A stretch of DNA of 64,000 nt from Tremella fuciformis (Eukaryota; Basidiomycota; Tremellomycetes; Tremellales; Tremellaceae). The DNA is taken from assembly GCA_032768795.1 (NCBI GenBank), contig CP136493.1, forward strand, positions 248,001-312,000, given 5' to 3'. A model generated the notes under the pieces. It saw only the letters and a list, made by a program, of their open reading frames with translations. It ran no database searches and was not told where the DNA came from. Position numbers and translations under genes: made by a program. Shown here one piece after another: positions 8,713 through 19,718 of this stretch; position 1 is the stretch's first letter; each line of letters begins with the position of its first letter.

Positions 8713-11700
8713 GGCCAACATTGTATTGGGATGGCCGTGGATGGCCGAGAACGGAGTGACCATTGATGCGAGGCATGGATGGGCTGAATTCCCATGCACT
8801 CCTGTGGTGAGAAACCCACACAGACGGAAGGGCAAGGCTTACAGGAAGCCTGATACGCCTGGGACGACTTATCCCAACAACATCAAGATCGCGGAACGCG
8901 GCAATCGATGGAGACCAATCTCAGCAAACCAGGAAAATTCTGGCGCGGCTGGAATACGCAACGACGGCGGGGAAGCAACGGAAACGAATAAATACGAAGA
9001 AGCACAGGTAGTGCCCGATACTTGTGAAAGAGCGGAGACGGAAGGCGGAACTCCCGTACTCAGTGACCCTTCTACGATGGATGATGAGTCAAGCGATGAT
9101 TCTAGCGGAATCTACGACGACTACAAGTACGGCAAAGACAAAGCCGGAAGGGATGCGGACAATTGGGCGGCAATCAAAGATCGGCAAGATGTGACTATTT
9201 GGAACAAATGGGGACGAATAGCACTTGAGGAAAAAGAATACGATCAATCAAGGGTAGAGGTGAACGGAGTAACCGCCAGTGAGAGCGACTTGTACACGAT
9301 CTTGAACGAGAAAGAACAGTCTTTGGCAAAGGAAAGCAAAATTCCAAAGGCCTACCAAGGATGGGAAGACCTGTTCGAGGAACCGAGTGGTACGGCAGCG
9401 CTGCCACCACATCGACCATACAACCATAGGATAGAGCTAAAGGAGGGAGGTAAGCTACCTCTAGCTCCTCTCTATCAGCTATCCCCGAAGGAAAAGAACG
9501 CTCTGCATGAGTACTTGGAAAAGGAGAAGGCGGAAGGAAAGATATACCATTCGTTATCACCCTACGGATCGCCGGCGTTCTTCATACCCAAGAAAGACGG
9601 ACGCTTACGACTAGTCATGGACTATCGCAAGCTAAATAAAGCCACGGTTAACAGCGCCTATCCGTTACCATTAATCTCGCAGATCTTGGCAGATCTACGC
9701 GACGCACGGTGCTACACAAAGCTGGATTTGGCAGGGGCCTATCAACTGGTGCGGATGGCTGAAGGACACAAACACCTGACGGCGTTCAGGACTATCTTTG
9801 GTATGTTCGAGTCCACTGTGATAAGGGATGGCCTAAAAGGGGCTCCCGCAACGTTCCAACACTTTATGAACGACATATTTTCGGAACTAATAGGAAAAGG
9901 TGTCTACGTATACATCGACGACATTCTCATCTACGCGAAAACGGTGGAAGAGTTGCGAACTCTTACCAAGAAGGTCTTCGACATACTACGACAATGGGAG
10001 CTTCAAAAGGCAGCAAAATGCGAGTTTGAGAAGGACAGCATTACATTCTTAGGGCACAGGGTGTCTGCGGAAGGGATAGCAACCGATGAAGGACTAACAG
10101 AAACTATTAGGAATTTCCCTATCCCGACTACCCAGAAGGAACTACGATCTGTGGTGGGTCTTTTCAGTTACTACCGAAGATTTGTACCCAACTTCTCGGG
10201 AATTGCGAGACCTCTCAACAAGTTGATGTCGAAGAAAGCGAGATTTATTTGGAACGAAGAAGCTGACATGGCATTTCAGTCGCTCAAAGGTGCCTTATCA
10301 TTACCGCCTATCCTATGGCACTTTGACCCAGAACTCCCAATAGAGGTACACACGGATGCCTCGGACCTCGCCATAGGGTATGTAATCTATCATGTGGACC
10401 GCAACACCATGAAGCAAACGGCAATCCACTATGGTTCAGCAAGACTCAAACCGAATGAGGAGAACTGGACTGTCACCGAGAAGGAACTATTCGCGATTAT
10501 TTATTGCTTACAGCACCATCGGGCATATTTTGATCGCAGTAAATGGCCAATAATCTTCGTCTCCGATCATCAGCCCTTGATAGGATATACCATGCCGAAA
10601 CAGGTCTCAAACAGAGAGGCCGGATGGGCAGAGATCCTGGCTCGTTTCGATCTACGAATAGTGTACACACCAGGTAAGGGCAATGTGGTACCAGATGCCC
10701 TGTCGCGACAACCTGACCTGGCAGGAACGAGAGGCCGCGACAGTTACCAAACGGACTCGAAGGTTCGACAAGTGATCGAAGCAATCGATGCTGAAAACGA
10801 ATTGGACCAAATAGTGACGAATTTAGAAGAGTCGAAGAAGACAGCTTCAATCGTCGAAGACCAAGAACCCCTCGAAATGTATGGCGTTACAACGACCGAA
10901 TCACCCAGCACGACAGACCCGAACACGTATGACTGGATTATCGATGGAAGCAGAGTAAGGGAAGGGTATATGAAGGATGAACAATGCAGGCAAATCATCG
11001 AGGGGACCGCAGGGCAGAAACCACTTGATGCTATTCGAAACGAATTGCGACTATCAAGCAACACTAAAATCGAAGTAGACCAACAAGGGTTCATTCGCGT
11101 CGATGGCAAGATCTATATCCCAGATTATGATGAACTGAGATTCAAGATCATCAACTCGAGGCACGATACACCGTTGGCAGGACATCCAGGAGTTAAGAGA
11201 ACTATGAAGGTGGTTCAACGAGATTATTACTGGCCTGGGCTCACTGCGCACATCACCAAGTACGTGTCAAGCTGCACAGCTTGTCTTTGCACAAAGCCTT
11301 TCAACCAGAGACCAAGAGGACAGCTACGAACATTGGAAGTCCCACGCTTACCGTTCGAAGACATTACGATGGACTTCATTGAAGAGCTACCAGTCTCGAA
11401 TAACTTCAATTCGATACTAGTAGTGGTCGACCGCTTGACAAAGTACACGGTCCTCATACCCACGGTAACAAAGTTGAACGCACCCAAACTGTGTTCGTTA
11501 CTATTCGATGTTGTTTTCTCCAGATATGGAATGCCGAGCACAATTGTATCCGACAGGGGAAGTGAATTTGTGTCAGACTTCTGGAGGAGTCTAACGGAGC
11601 AATTCGGCATACGATTGGCGCTCAGCACGGCAAGAAGACCACAGACGGATGGCCAAACAGAGCGGCACAATCAGAAGGTAGAAGGATTCATGAGGATATT

Positions 11701-12500
11701 CACCAACTTCGACCAGGACAACTGGGCACCGTTGTTAGCATTCGCTCAGTTCGCCATCAACAACGCCCACCACGACACAATAGGAATGACTCCATTCTAT
11801 GCGTTACATGGTTTTCATCCTAGATGGGTTCAGGAAATATTAGAACCGAATAAGGTCGACAATTAACAAGCAAGACAACGTGCGAGCTCATTGCAAGAAG
11901 TTCACTCTATCTGCAGGGAGAACTATGTACGAGCAAGGAAAGAGATGGAGAAGTACTACAATAGGAAGCACCAGCCGCAAGTCGAGATCAAAGACGGAGA
12001 CTATGTCATGTTGGACCTCGAAGGCCTCAACACAAAACGACCCAGCAAGAAACTCGACTACAGACGAGATGGACCCTTCCAAGTGGAAGAGTCAATAGGA
12101 ACACACGCGAAGAAATTGAAGTTACCAGCGACGCTCAAGATTCACAATGTTTTTCATGTTTCCAGACTGCATCCTGTCGACGTTATTAGTCTCGAAGACA
12201 AACGAATACAACCAAATGGGCAGCCACAAGGACTACCAACTATAGTAGAGCCTGATGCTGAATTCGAAGTCGAGAGGATTCTGGACTCAAGGAGAACCTG
12301 GACTCAAGGAGAACAAAGAATGGGAAGGTTGAATACCTGGGGGAATGGAGGGGCTACGGGGATGATGAGGTAGGATGGGAGCCAGAGGTGAACGTCAGAA
12401 ACGCAGCAGAGGTTGTGAGGACGTTCCACAAGCAACACCCCGACAAACCCATTGGACACACCTTCGGCGGGATACAGAAAGATAGGAATTATTCGAAATG
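8713..12500 (+). pseudogene. gypsy 1 pol: RT, RNase H, integrase, chromodomain
   Basis: A long frame runs from 8713 to 11866. RT has VMDYRKLNK, TKLDLAGAYQ and YIDDILIYA (about 9911). RNase H begins HTDASDLAIG (about 10350). Integrase has an HHCC finger (about 11160-11290) and a DDE core with MDF, SDRG and TERHN. A TAA at 11864-11866 interrupts the frame, which continues in phase with the GPF/Y-type tail (DGPFQV, FHVSRLHP). Near 12300 a duplicated GGACTCAAGGAGAAC stretch shifts the phase. The other frame then reads a chromodomain (VEYLGEWRGYG, VGWEPE) to about 12500. Chromodomains direct chromovirus integration to heterochromatin. Confidence 0.85.
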
Positions 12501-12681
12501 AATAAAGACAAATAACGACAAGGAAGAACCTATACGATCTATCAAACGACAACGAACTCAAGAATCAGTCAGGCAAGAGTCCGGGCACAGCATAATCTAG
12601 GAAGTTGTCAGTAACTATTAGTCCTAGATAGTACTCAGTGCGATTGAAGGCTTCATAGGTACAACGATGGACGACTATATG
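12501..12681. other. Unassigned junction
   Basis: The sequence between the gypsy 1 chromodomain and the next gene holds no recognised feature. A TGTCAG at about 12607 does not continue into the expected LTR. Confidence 0.4.
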
Positions 12682-13976
12682 CTACAGTTCCCTATTCTTC
12701 CTCTTCAACGACTCCAAAGCCCAAACAGCGGCCTCAGCTTCACTGATCTGAGAGATACGAGCATGAATGTCCGAGAAAGTGCCCGAAGGAATCGTGACTG
12801 TCCCGGAGGTAGACGAATTCAGCTGAGCGCGTTCCAGCCCCTTCAAGCCTTCCTTGAGACCAAGAAAATGTTCTCGCAATACCTGGAGATAAGGCCCGGG
12901 GTCCGAGAAGGAACAGCTTGAAGTGCACACTGCACATCGGAGAGAGCCTGGCTTGACCCGACACACGAGCTTGGCCTTGAGACAGCCTCGGCATGGTGGG
13001 ACCGAAACCGGGTACTTCTGATCCTCTGCAAACTTTTTGTTGGACAAGGGGCGCGTCCCGCGAGCAGCACGTTTTGGCGGCGCCTCACCAGCCTTAAGTT
13101 CGGAAGGCCGTTTGTATGGCGGAGGCTCAGCAACAGTGTGAGACTATTCGTTACTATTAACCCCAAATAGGACGGGATCACTTGCCTTAGGAACAAACTT
13201 AGCCGGGGTCTGACTCGCGTGGGCAGCTGACATGAACGTGGAATAATCCTACAATTAGTTACTATTTGTAACGAATAGAAACAACTCACGATGGCCAGGA
13301 TTTCATCGGGATCAGCCGATTCCGGAGTGGACGGAATGGGCTTGGTATCGTCGAGCTCACGGAGAGGAGTATTGAGAATCGCGCGTCGTTTCCCTTTGGA
13401 CATCTTCTTGCGAGGGGGTTTGGGCTCTGGCTCCGACAAGTCCAGCTCGTCATTGTTGGCGGGGGGATTGGAGAGGGGATCAAAATCTACTAATAGCTAC
13501 GGACAAAACCGAATACGTCCAACTTACTGGGGTCTTCATCGACGTTGCCCTCGGGATCAGTAGACTGAGATCCATCTAGAAACTATTAGTGACGGATGCA
13601 CACAAATACAAGAAAACAAACGCACCTTCGGACTTGTCGTCAGTCTCTGGGGCGGGCGACGATGGTTTGTCTTGGGCGGCAGCGTCATCCGGAGCAGTGG
13701 TGGCACGCTCGAGAGCAGCGGGAGCAGAGATGGTGTCGGCAGGAGCGAGTGGCTGGGTCACGCCTTCTTTGCCCAAGAAGGAGGGGAGGAGAGGTGTCTC
13801 ATCTGCTATTAGTAACAAATACGAGCAAATAGTAGTAGCTCACTCGGATCTTCGCCCATCTCGGCGAGTGCTTGTCGGATCTCCTTAGACGGAGCCGACT
13901 CGGACTGCTCGGGCAGCGGCGTCATGTTGGGCGACGAGGACTTGCGAGTGAATCGTCCGTTGTGCTATTGGTCAGT
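12682..13976 (-). CDS. Cys-rich zinc-finger-like protein, 5' end cut by LTR
   Basis: I infer six exons on the minus strand: 13976-13844, 13802-13626, 13575-13528, 13496-13290, 13248-13186 and 13143-12682. All junctions keep the frame. The introns are 31-50 bp with GT..AG borders, except the last (13144-13185), which starts GCAAGT and would be a GC-AG intron. The N-terminal half is proline/serine-rich and acidic with a basic patch (PPRKKMSKGKRR). The C-terminal part has PPCRGCLKAKLVC and CAVCTSSC, a Cys pattern loosely like fungal Zn2Cys6 clusters, then a coiled-coil-like tail ending KRKNREL. The family-2 LTR at 13977 abuts the first exon, so the original start is probably lost. Family and function are not recognised. 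Confidence 0.6.
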
Positions 13977-14474
13977 TGTCACGGCGACCGCCTTCTCTGT
14001 CCAGGGCCCGGCGGGCACGTACTCCGAACGGTCGGCGTGGGGGTCGTTGACGTGGGTAGGTATGAGCGAGTTGGGCGAGGAGCTCGGCGAGTCCCTCCTC
14101 GAGGAGGTGAACGGGGAGGGACTCGCTGAGCTCAAGGAGGTGAACAGGTTGAGCGAGGAGCTCGGCGAGGGACTCGCTGAACTCGGCGAGCAGGAAGGTG
14201 AACTCGACGAGCGAGAGCGAGTTGAGGAAGGTAGATGGGGAACTCGGCGGGGGACTCGGTGTCACTGGCAAGCCAAGCGACGGGACGGAGCAGGCGGTCT
14301 ACGTGTCTGCAGAGAACAACAATTGGGAGAAGACTACGGAACGTATCGCGCGCCCAGTCTTCCTAAGTATCCGTCGTCCCTCGGTGAGCTCGGCGAGTGA
14401 TGCGTTGAATCAACGAGTCCGAGCTCCGTCTCCCCACGTGGCTTCCATGTGCTCTCCCTACGTCCGTCGTGACA
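13977..14474 (-). repeat. LTR family 2, solo, minus orientation
   Basis: It runs from TGTCACGGCGACC to GTCGTGACA and is the reverse complement of the copy at 5725-6194. No matching target duplication is visible (TCAGT on one side, CTTGG on the other), so flanking DNA was probably lost or rearranged. It abuts two different minus-strand genes. Confidence 0.8.
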
Positions 14475-15431
14475 CTTGGTTCTGAAGAGCCTTGAAGGGT
14501 TCGTGTGAGACTCTGAGACATAAGCTCCTCTCTGCAATAAGAACTGACTCTGTGGGTGTCTCAGAGTTCAGCAGATGCAGGATCAACTGCTCTGGGTTCT
14601 TTTCGATCCTCTCCTCAATGTCCATCAGGTATTGCCTGCACATCTTCTTCATCCTGTGCAACAACTCCTCATCGGATCCAGGTTTGGCCACAAGTCCGAC
14701 AAGCTCCTTGGCATCCTGTCCTTCCACATGTTTGAACCATCCAAGCCTTCCCATCCATGAGGCCTGCTCATGTTCTGCTCCCTCCTTGATGATAGACGAT
14801 CTGTCCACAGGCGGGAGTGACCGGAGGAACATCAAGTAAGGTGTGATCCCAGAGATCGCATCTTCCGATGGCTGGACAGGGAAGAACTGTCTGTTGCCTT
14901 GGTGGTAGATCGTTTGGAGAGCCGTGTTGGTATGGTTGCGGTGATAAGGTTGACCTTTGTGACTGGTGGTGAAGTGATTCTTGATGCTGCTCGTCGCAGT
15001 GCAGTGGTAACTGCACAGGTTGCAGGACAGGCCGGGCTGGATGGCAAGCAGAGGGAGAGATATGATCGGCAATCCGTTGGGGAAAGCAGGGATGTCTGGA
15101 TGCTGGCCAGGGTGACTGGGATAGGCAGAAAGCATCTCCTTGATCACCTCATCCTCGACCTTTTTGTTGTGAGAATCAAGGAGGTGACCTGACAGGTGTT
15201 CACCCCTGACTCCCTGCTTGCATTTCATGCAGGTGTAGTACTTGAGCAATGGATGATACCCATAGCCAAGGGACTCAAACTCCTCAGGTATGATCAGGGG
15301 AATGTCATAGAAAGATTGGTCTGAGTGTCAGTCAGAGCAGAGACAAGAATGCACTTACCTTGTGCTGTGGGAGAACATGACAGCAGCTGGATTTCATCTC
15401 CACAATCTGTCTCTGGCTGAGAGTCGTCCAT
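14475..15431 (-). pseudogene. OrsD-like zinc-finger gene, 3' truncated
   Basis: Exon 1 starts with ATG at 15429-15431 and ends at 15359. A 38-bp intron (15321-15358, GTAAGT..CAG) is followed by exon 2 from 15320, open until the LTR at 14474. The protein has a finger-like CMKCKQG...HLLDSH near its start and a second CNLCSYHC...HFTTSH. It then has EGAEHEQASWMGRLGW and WFKHVEG segments. This arrangement resembles the OrsD/DUF3505 region found alone or upstream of RecQ helicase domains in telomere-linked helicases of fungi. That assignment is from memory of the family, not a search. The rest of the gene is lost at the LTR. Confidence 0.55.
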
Positions 15432-15734
15432 TGTTCTGGATCACTGTTGTATCTGGTATGCAGCAGTAGCAAACAAAGGGTGGAAAAAGAGATGAAAGGT
15501 GGTGAAGGGGTGACTGAGTTTTAGGGGGTTATATCTGTATGGTGGGGGGGATGCGGAATCCGTGGAAAGCACACCATCCACGGGCTCGTGGACACACGTC
15601 CCTTGTGGATATCCAAACTACTCCCACAAATCCGTGGAAAAGGGCAAGTAGTCCCACGGTGTCGTGGAAAGTACTCCAATGTTTTTGTGGAAGTGCGGGC
15701 AAATTTGTGGATCCGATGCAAGACTCCCACAAAT

Positions 15735-16040
15735 CTGAAGGGGGGGTCCAAGTACTCCCACGAGTTCGTGGAGGGGGGGTCCAAGTACTCCCACGAGTTC
15801 GTGGAGGGGGGTCCAAGAGCTCCCACGAATTCGTGGAGGGGGGTCCAAGTACTCCCATGAAAGTGAAGGGGGGGTCCAAGTACTCCCACGAATTTGTGGA
15901 GGGGGGTCCAAGTACTCCCACAAAAGTGAAGGGGGGGTCCAAGTACTCCCACGGATTGGTGGATGGGGGGTCCAAGTACTCCCACGAAACCAAAGGAGGG
16001 GTCCAAGTACTGAGTACTTGGGGGGGTCCAAGTACTGCAG
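15735..16040. repeat. Minisatellite with palindromic units
   Basis: About nine degenerate copies of a 33-37-bp unit (GGGGTCCAAGTACTCCCAC followed by a GAATTCGTGG-type half) lie in tandem. Several units contain the perfect palindrome CCACGAATTCGTGG and could form short hairpins. Both strands stay open over long stretches, giving low-complexity peptides that are unlikely to be real proteins. Confidence 0.8.
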
Positions 16041-16699
16041 AATATTGTTAGGTGCCGTCTCGGCTCGCTCCACCAGCGGGGCCGTTGAGCGCCGCTCCGG
16101 TGGTGCCACACCGCCCCCACCTCCGCCGCCCGGGCCATCCCGTCAGCCGCCTCCGTTTCGCGCAGGAGGACCAAAACATAAGAAGAAGCACGAGATATCC
16201 TATTGCGGCACCACATTGTGGTGAGTTGCCGGCTGCGCGGTGCGCATCCCCAGTGCAACGCTGACATACCAGGATTCTGATGGGAACGCGCACCATCACC
16301 ACCACCTGCTCCCCCTCCAACAGGATTGCCGACTGATTTGCGCATCCCGCATCAAGACAAATGTGCAACGAATCACCCATTGAGTGAGACTACCGACGTA
16401 TCGATGCGTAGCGCTGACTTCAGGGTGATCGCGGTTGTGCTTCCTTTCTTGGTGGAGCGCAGGCTCATAACGGATGTGGCGTGCCAAGCTGTCATCGACC
16501 ACATTCACACCGAGCAGCGCGCCAAGGTCGTGATGGACGTGTAGTTAGGCCCGTACAACTGTGATGCATCGAGATAGGCTCGTCCGGCTTCAACGACACG
16601 TGTGACGTTCTCCTAGTTTGATCGGACCGTGATAAGGCACCTCCCCGCCCCCCAATTTCACTCTTGTCTCTTGTCTCTTGTCTCTTGTCTCTTGTCATC
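16041..16699. other. Intergenic region upstream of the 16.7-kb gene
   Basis: No gene or motif was recognised except a run of TCTCTTG repeats (about 16670-16698) directly before the ATG at 16700. That run is a likely pyrimidine-rich 5' leader. Confidence 0.4.
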
Positions 16700-18905
16700 A
16701 TGCCCACCTCGTCCTCTAGAAGCAGCAGCTTCGACAGCCGCAGTGAGGGCGACAGCGACAGTGTATCAGCATCCCCTCACGGCACCGGCACCGGCACTAC
16801 CCAGTATAATCTCCCTCCCACCCCAGAGCTCGTCCCAACCACGTCTCCGATTCGTCGCAGCAGGGTATCCGACCCCGCGTCTACCGTCGTCGGTACCCCT
16901 CCCTCGGTCTCTGGCTCTGGCCTATACACACAACCGCTTCAACCGCTACCGCTCGTAGCGCTTTCGTCAATTCGCGAGCCAGACTATGCCTCCGGGTCAT
17001 TTGGCGCCGTAGCCGTGGCCGAGGGGCGTTTGTGTCTCCCGTCGCTGTCAACGTCAACGTCAACGTCAACGACAACGTCCACGTTCACGTCCACGTCCAT
17101 GTCCGCGTTTGATTGGAAGACGTTTGACAAGCGTTTAACCACGGTACTCGGCATGATGCGTGGGGAGCTCGAGACGACCGTGTCCATACACTTGAAAGAG
17201 TGGGTCGTGTCCATGATACTAGGCGCGAGTTTGCCTAGCGACTTTGAGCCAAGATTCTACTTCCAAACCGAGGTGTCGTTGATCAGGCACATGCGTCTGC
17301 CGGGGGGGAAGGAATGGTACGAGACCCGGCCCCAGGTCGTTCTGAACTGGCTCAAGAGGCAGGCTGGAACTGGTACGTTGGTTGCTCGTTCCCTCGTTTC
17401 TCGCCAAGATTTAGAGTCGACTGACGCTCGTGATAGAAGGTGAGTTGAGATTCACATCCATCGACCTCGCCCTCGTCCTCGCCACTTGCGCGTCACCTAG
17501 TCCTGATTCCGCCTCAACCCCATCCGCATCCGGTCGAAAAAGCTTGAGCACGGCATCCACCACAAGCACAAGCACCAGAACCAGCAACAAACGACGTCGT
17601 ACCGACCTAGATCGCGAGCTTGACCTGTTATTCTGGTCGTACGTCCCCTGGGGCATGGAACTTAAGCTCCAGCAGCTCCGCCGAGGGTTTGCGCAATCGG
17701 CCGCATACGCCTTCTGCGCTTGGGAGCAATGCGGTCTCCGGGTCATGTTCTACCAATACAAGACGCGCTGGACGATCATGCTCGTCGTCGACGACGACAC
17801 GTTGGTCATCGAGACGACCGACCGAGCAAGGTGGGGCACTGTTGAGAAGATGTCACAGGTCTCTGGGTTTTACGCCACCAGCATGCTGCCGTACGACTTG
17901 GCACCTGGAGATCAGGGTTCATCGCGCGACGTCCCTGCCACCGTAGCCGTAGCCGACGCCCCGGCGACAGCGCCGGCGTGTGGGTCACATGTCCCTGACC
18001 GGCAAGTGTGGGTCGAAACAATTGCTCACATCGTCCGATCCTCGGCCCACATGTCCCAGACCGAGAGACCTGATCGTCAGACGGTCGTTGAGCGGATACA
18101 GCCCGTTTTTGACGACCTCGCACGACGGGTCCGGGGTCAAAAACCAAACAAATCGTTTTCTTTCCCGTGGAGTCTTCCGGTGTCGACACTATCGGCCACC
18201 GCGGCGCAGGTGTCGGGATCGCAGCAGCAGCAGCAGCAGCATCGCACGACGGGGCAGGCGTCGAGATCGCAGGGACAACAACATGCAATGCTCGAGGAGC
18301 TAGCGGCCATGTGTACGTTTGCCAGACCGGGACTGGCAAGGACGTTCAAAGAGCTGTTTCCCGATGCTCAGGTGGATTTCGACGACGAGGCAGAGGGGGT
18401 CGGGCAGGCGGGACGGAGAGGTGATGGCAGTGGCGGCGGAGGGGCGGGAGGGAGCCGAGGTGATGGCGACGGCGACGGCGATGGCGATGGCGATGGCGAT
18501 GGCGGTGGCGATGCAGGAAGCGGTGACGGGGGGTCACCACCCAGTGGGAGTGGTTCCGGTTCTGGCTCTGGCGCGGGAGGAGAAGCCGGCCGGTCAGCAG
18601 AACGAGGCCACAGAACAGAAAGCAGTCACGGTCACGGTCAAGGCTGCGACCACGACTACAGTGCTAGTCTTTGCGCAGAGGTGCCATGTGAGCCAGCCTG
18701 CCTTAGGTACCAAAAAAACCCTCGCGTCCGTGCTGACGAACAGCGTCATCACGACGACGACCACCACGACTCCGACTCCCGCCCATCGAGTCAGACTCTG
18801 AGCCCGACTCGGATTCCGATTCCGGTCCCAATTTTGGTCGCCGGCGAGACCCGCTCAGACACATGCGAAAACGGCAAGCAGCGTTTACAGAGACGAGAGC
18901 GATAG
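16700..18905 (+). CDS. Two-exon protein of unknown function with low-complexity tail
   Basis: ATG at 16700 follows a TCTCTTG-repeat leader. Exon 1 (16700-17372) joins exon 2 (17437-18905) across a 64-bp GTACGT..ATAG intron with a CTGAC branch-like motif. The total is 2142 bp, a whole number of codons (713 residues). The N-terminus is Ser/Thr-rich. Residues around 140-420 look globular and contain FDWKTFDKRL, RFYFQTEVSLIRHMRL and LDLLFWSYVPWGMELKLQQL. Further on are a polyQ run, a GDGDGDG run and a His/Asp-rich tail. No known domain was recognised. The 3' exon structure is uncertain because the tail is repetitive in all frames. Confidence 0.6.
17047..17098. repeat. Hexanucleotide repeat GTCAAC-type in exon 1
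   Basis: Imperfect copies of TCAACG/TCCACG encode a Ser-Thr run in the gene at 16700-18905. Confidence 0.7.
18455..18512. repeat. GGCGAT hexanucleotide repeat
   Basis: About eight copies of GGCGAC/GGCGAT encode Gly-Asp dipeptides in the gene tail. Length variation here would keep the frame. Confidence 0.75.
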
Positions 18906-19616
18906 CTGCAACGCTGGATGTGATGGGGGTTAAGATTCTCTGGTCGAGGCCAGGGCAAGGGTTGAGAGCTGTCAGAGAGGCCTCGGCGTTGGTCTCCGCG
19001 TGGGATGCAGACGCCGGAGCAAGAGCAGGAGCAGGTGGGTTCTGAGGAGTGGCGAGTTGGAAAAGAGATAGAGTACGATTGACGCGTGCATGCATGTTGA
19101 CTTGACGAACGTGACTGGCAAAGCAGATGAGACGAACTGTACGCAGGCGACTGCCAGCGACAAGGCCCTGTCCATCGCCTCGGTGTACCAAGGCCACTCA
19201 CTGCTAGTCGGCCCGACCGGAAGGGCGCTGGGGCTGCCGGGCAGATGGTGATGATGATCATGATGATGATGCTTCAGAGTGATCAATCAAAAAGCGGTGT
19301 GCCGCATTGCGAGCTGTCCGATCCGCAATGTCGGTCCTCAGTCGCTCCCAACTCGACCTGGCGGCCACCTCGGAAACCTCAGAGGCGCATATGGTCATCA
19401 ACTGGAAACACCAGTAAAGCAATATTCGACCCCATAAGCAGGCCACGGCGATCCGAAGCTACGCCGAGGCAGAACGGCTACAGCTGCTGTGAACCACCGC
19501 AAGAGCAACAGCAAAAGCGGGCAGGCAAGGGCTAAGGGGCTACCTACCCGGATCCAAGCCGCAACCCCCGAGCGGGAGCGAGGGTTAGCCCGCGAGAGCT
19601 CCTCCCGAAGATCGTC
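18906..19616. other. Intergenic region
   Basis: No coding motif was recognised. A short ATG/ATC trinucleotide run lies at about 19248-19272. Confidence 0.4.
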
Positions 19617-19618
19617 GT

Positions 19619-19650
<32 letters not shown>

Positions 19651-19718
19651 TCACCGTCACCGTCACCGTCACCGGCACAGTCACCGTCACCGTCACCGTC
19701 ACCGTCACCGTCGCCGGA
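19617..19718. repeat. Hexanucleotide microsatellite (ACCGAC/TCACCG)
   Basis: About 16 consecutive six-base units change from ACCGAC to TCACCG along the run. It directly abuts the truncated copia LTR, so the repeat may mark the insertion junction. Confidence 0.8.

Larger units (their letters stand above)
4915..12600 (+). mobile_element. Ty3/gypsy chromovirus-type element 1
   Basis: The element has a 5' LTR (4915-6533, itself interrupted), a primer-binding region, gag, protease, RT, RNase H, integrase and a C-terminal chromodomain on the plus strand. No 3' LTR was found beyond about 12.6 kb, so the 3' end is lost or diverged and its limit is approximate. One stop in gag, one stop in pol, an LTR inserted between protease and RT and a frameshift in the chromodomain show that it is inactive. 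A solo LTR of the same family lies at 31498-32270. Confidence 0.85.

Noticed and set aside
15521..16345. Long minus-strand frames full of YLDPPST and LGPP repeats
   Set aside because: They come from the minisatellite unit and are open in several frames. No start context or domain supports a gene.
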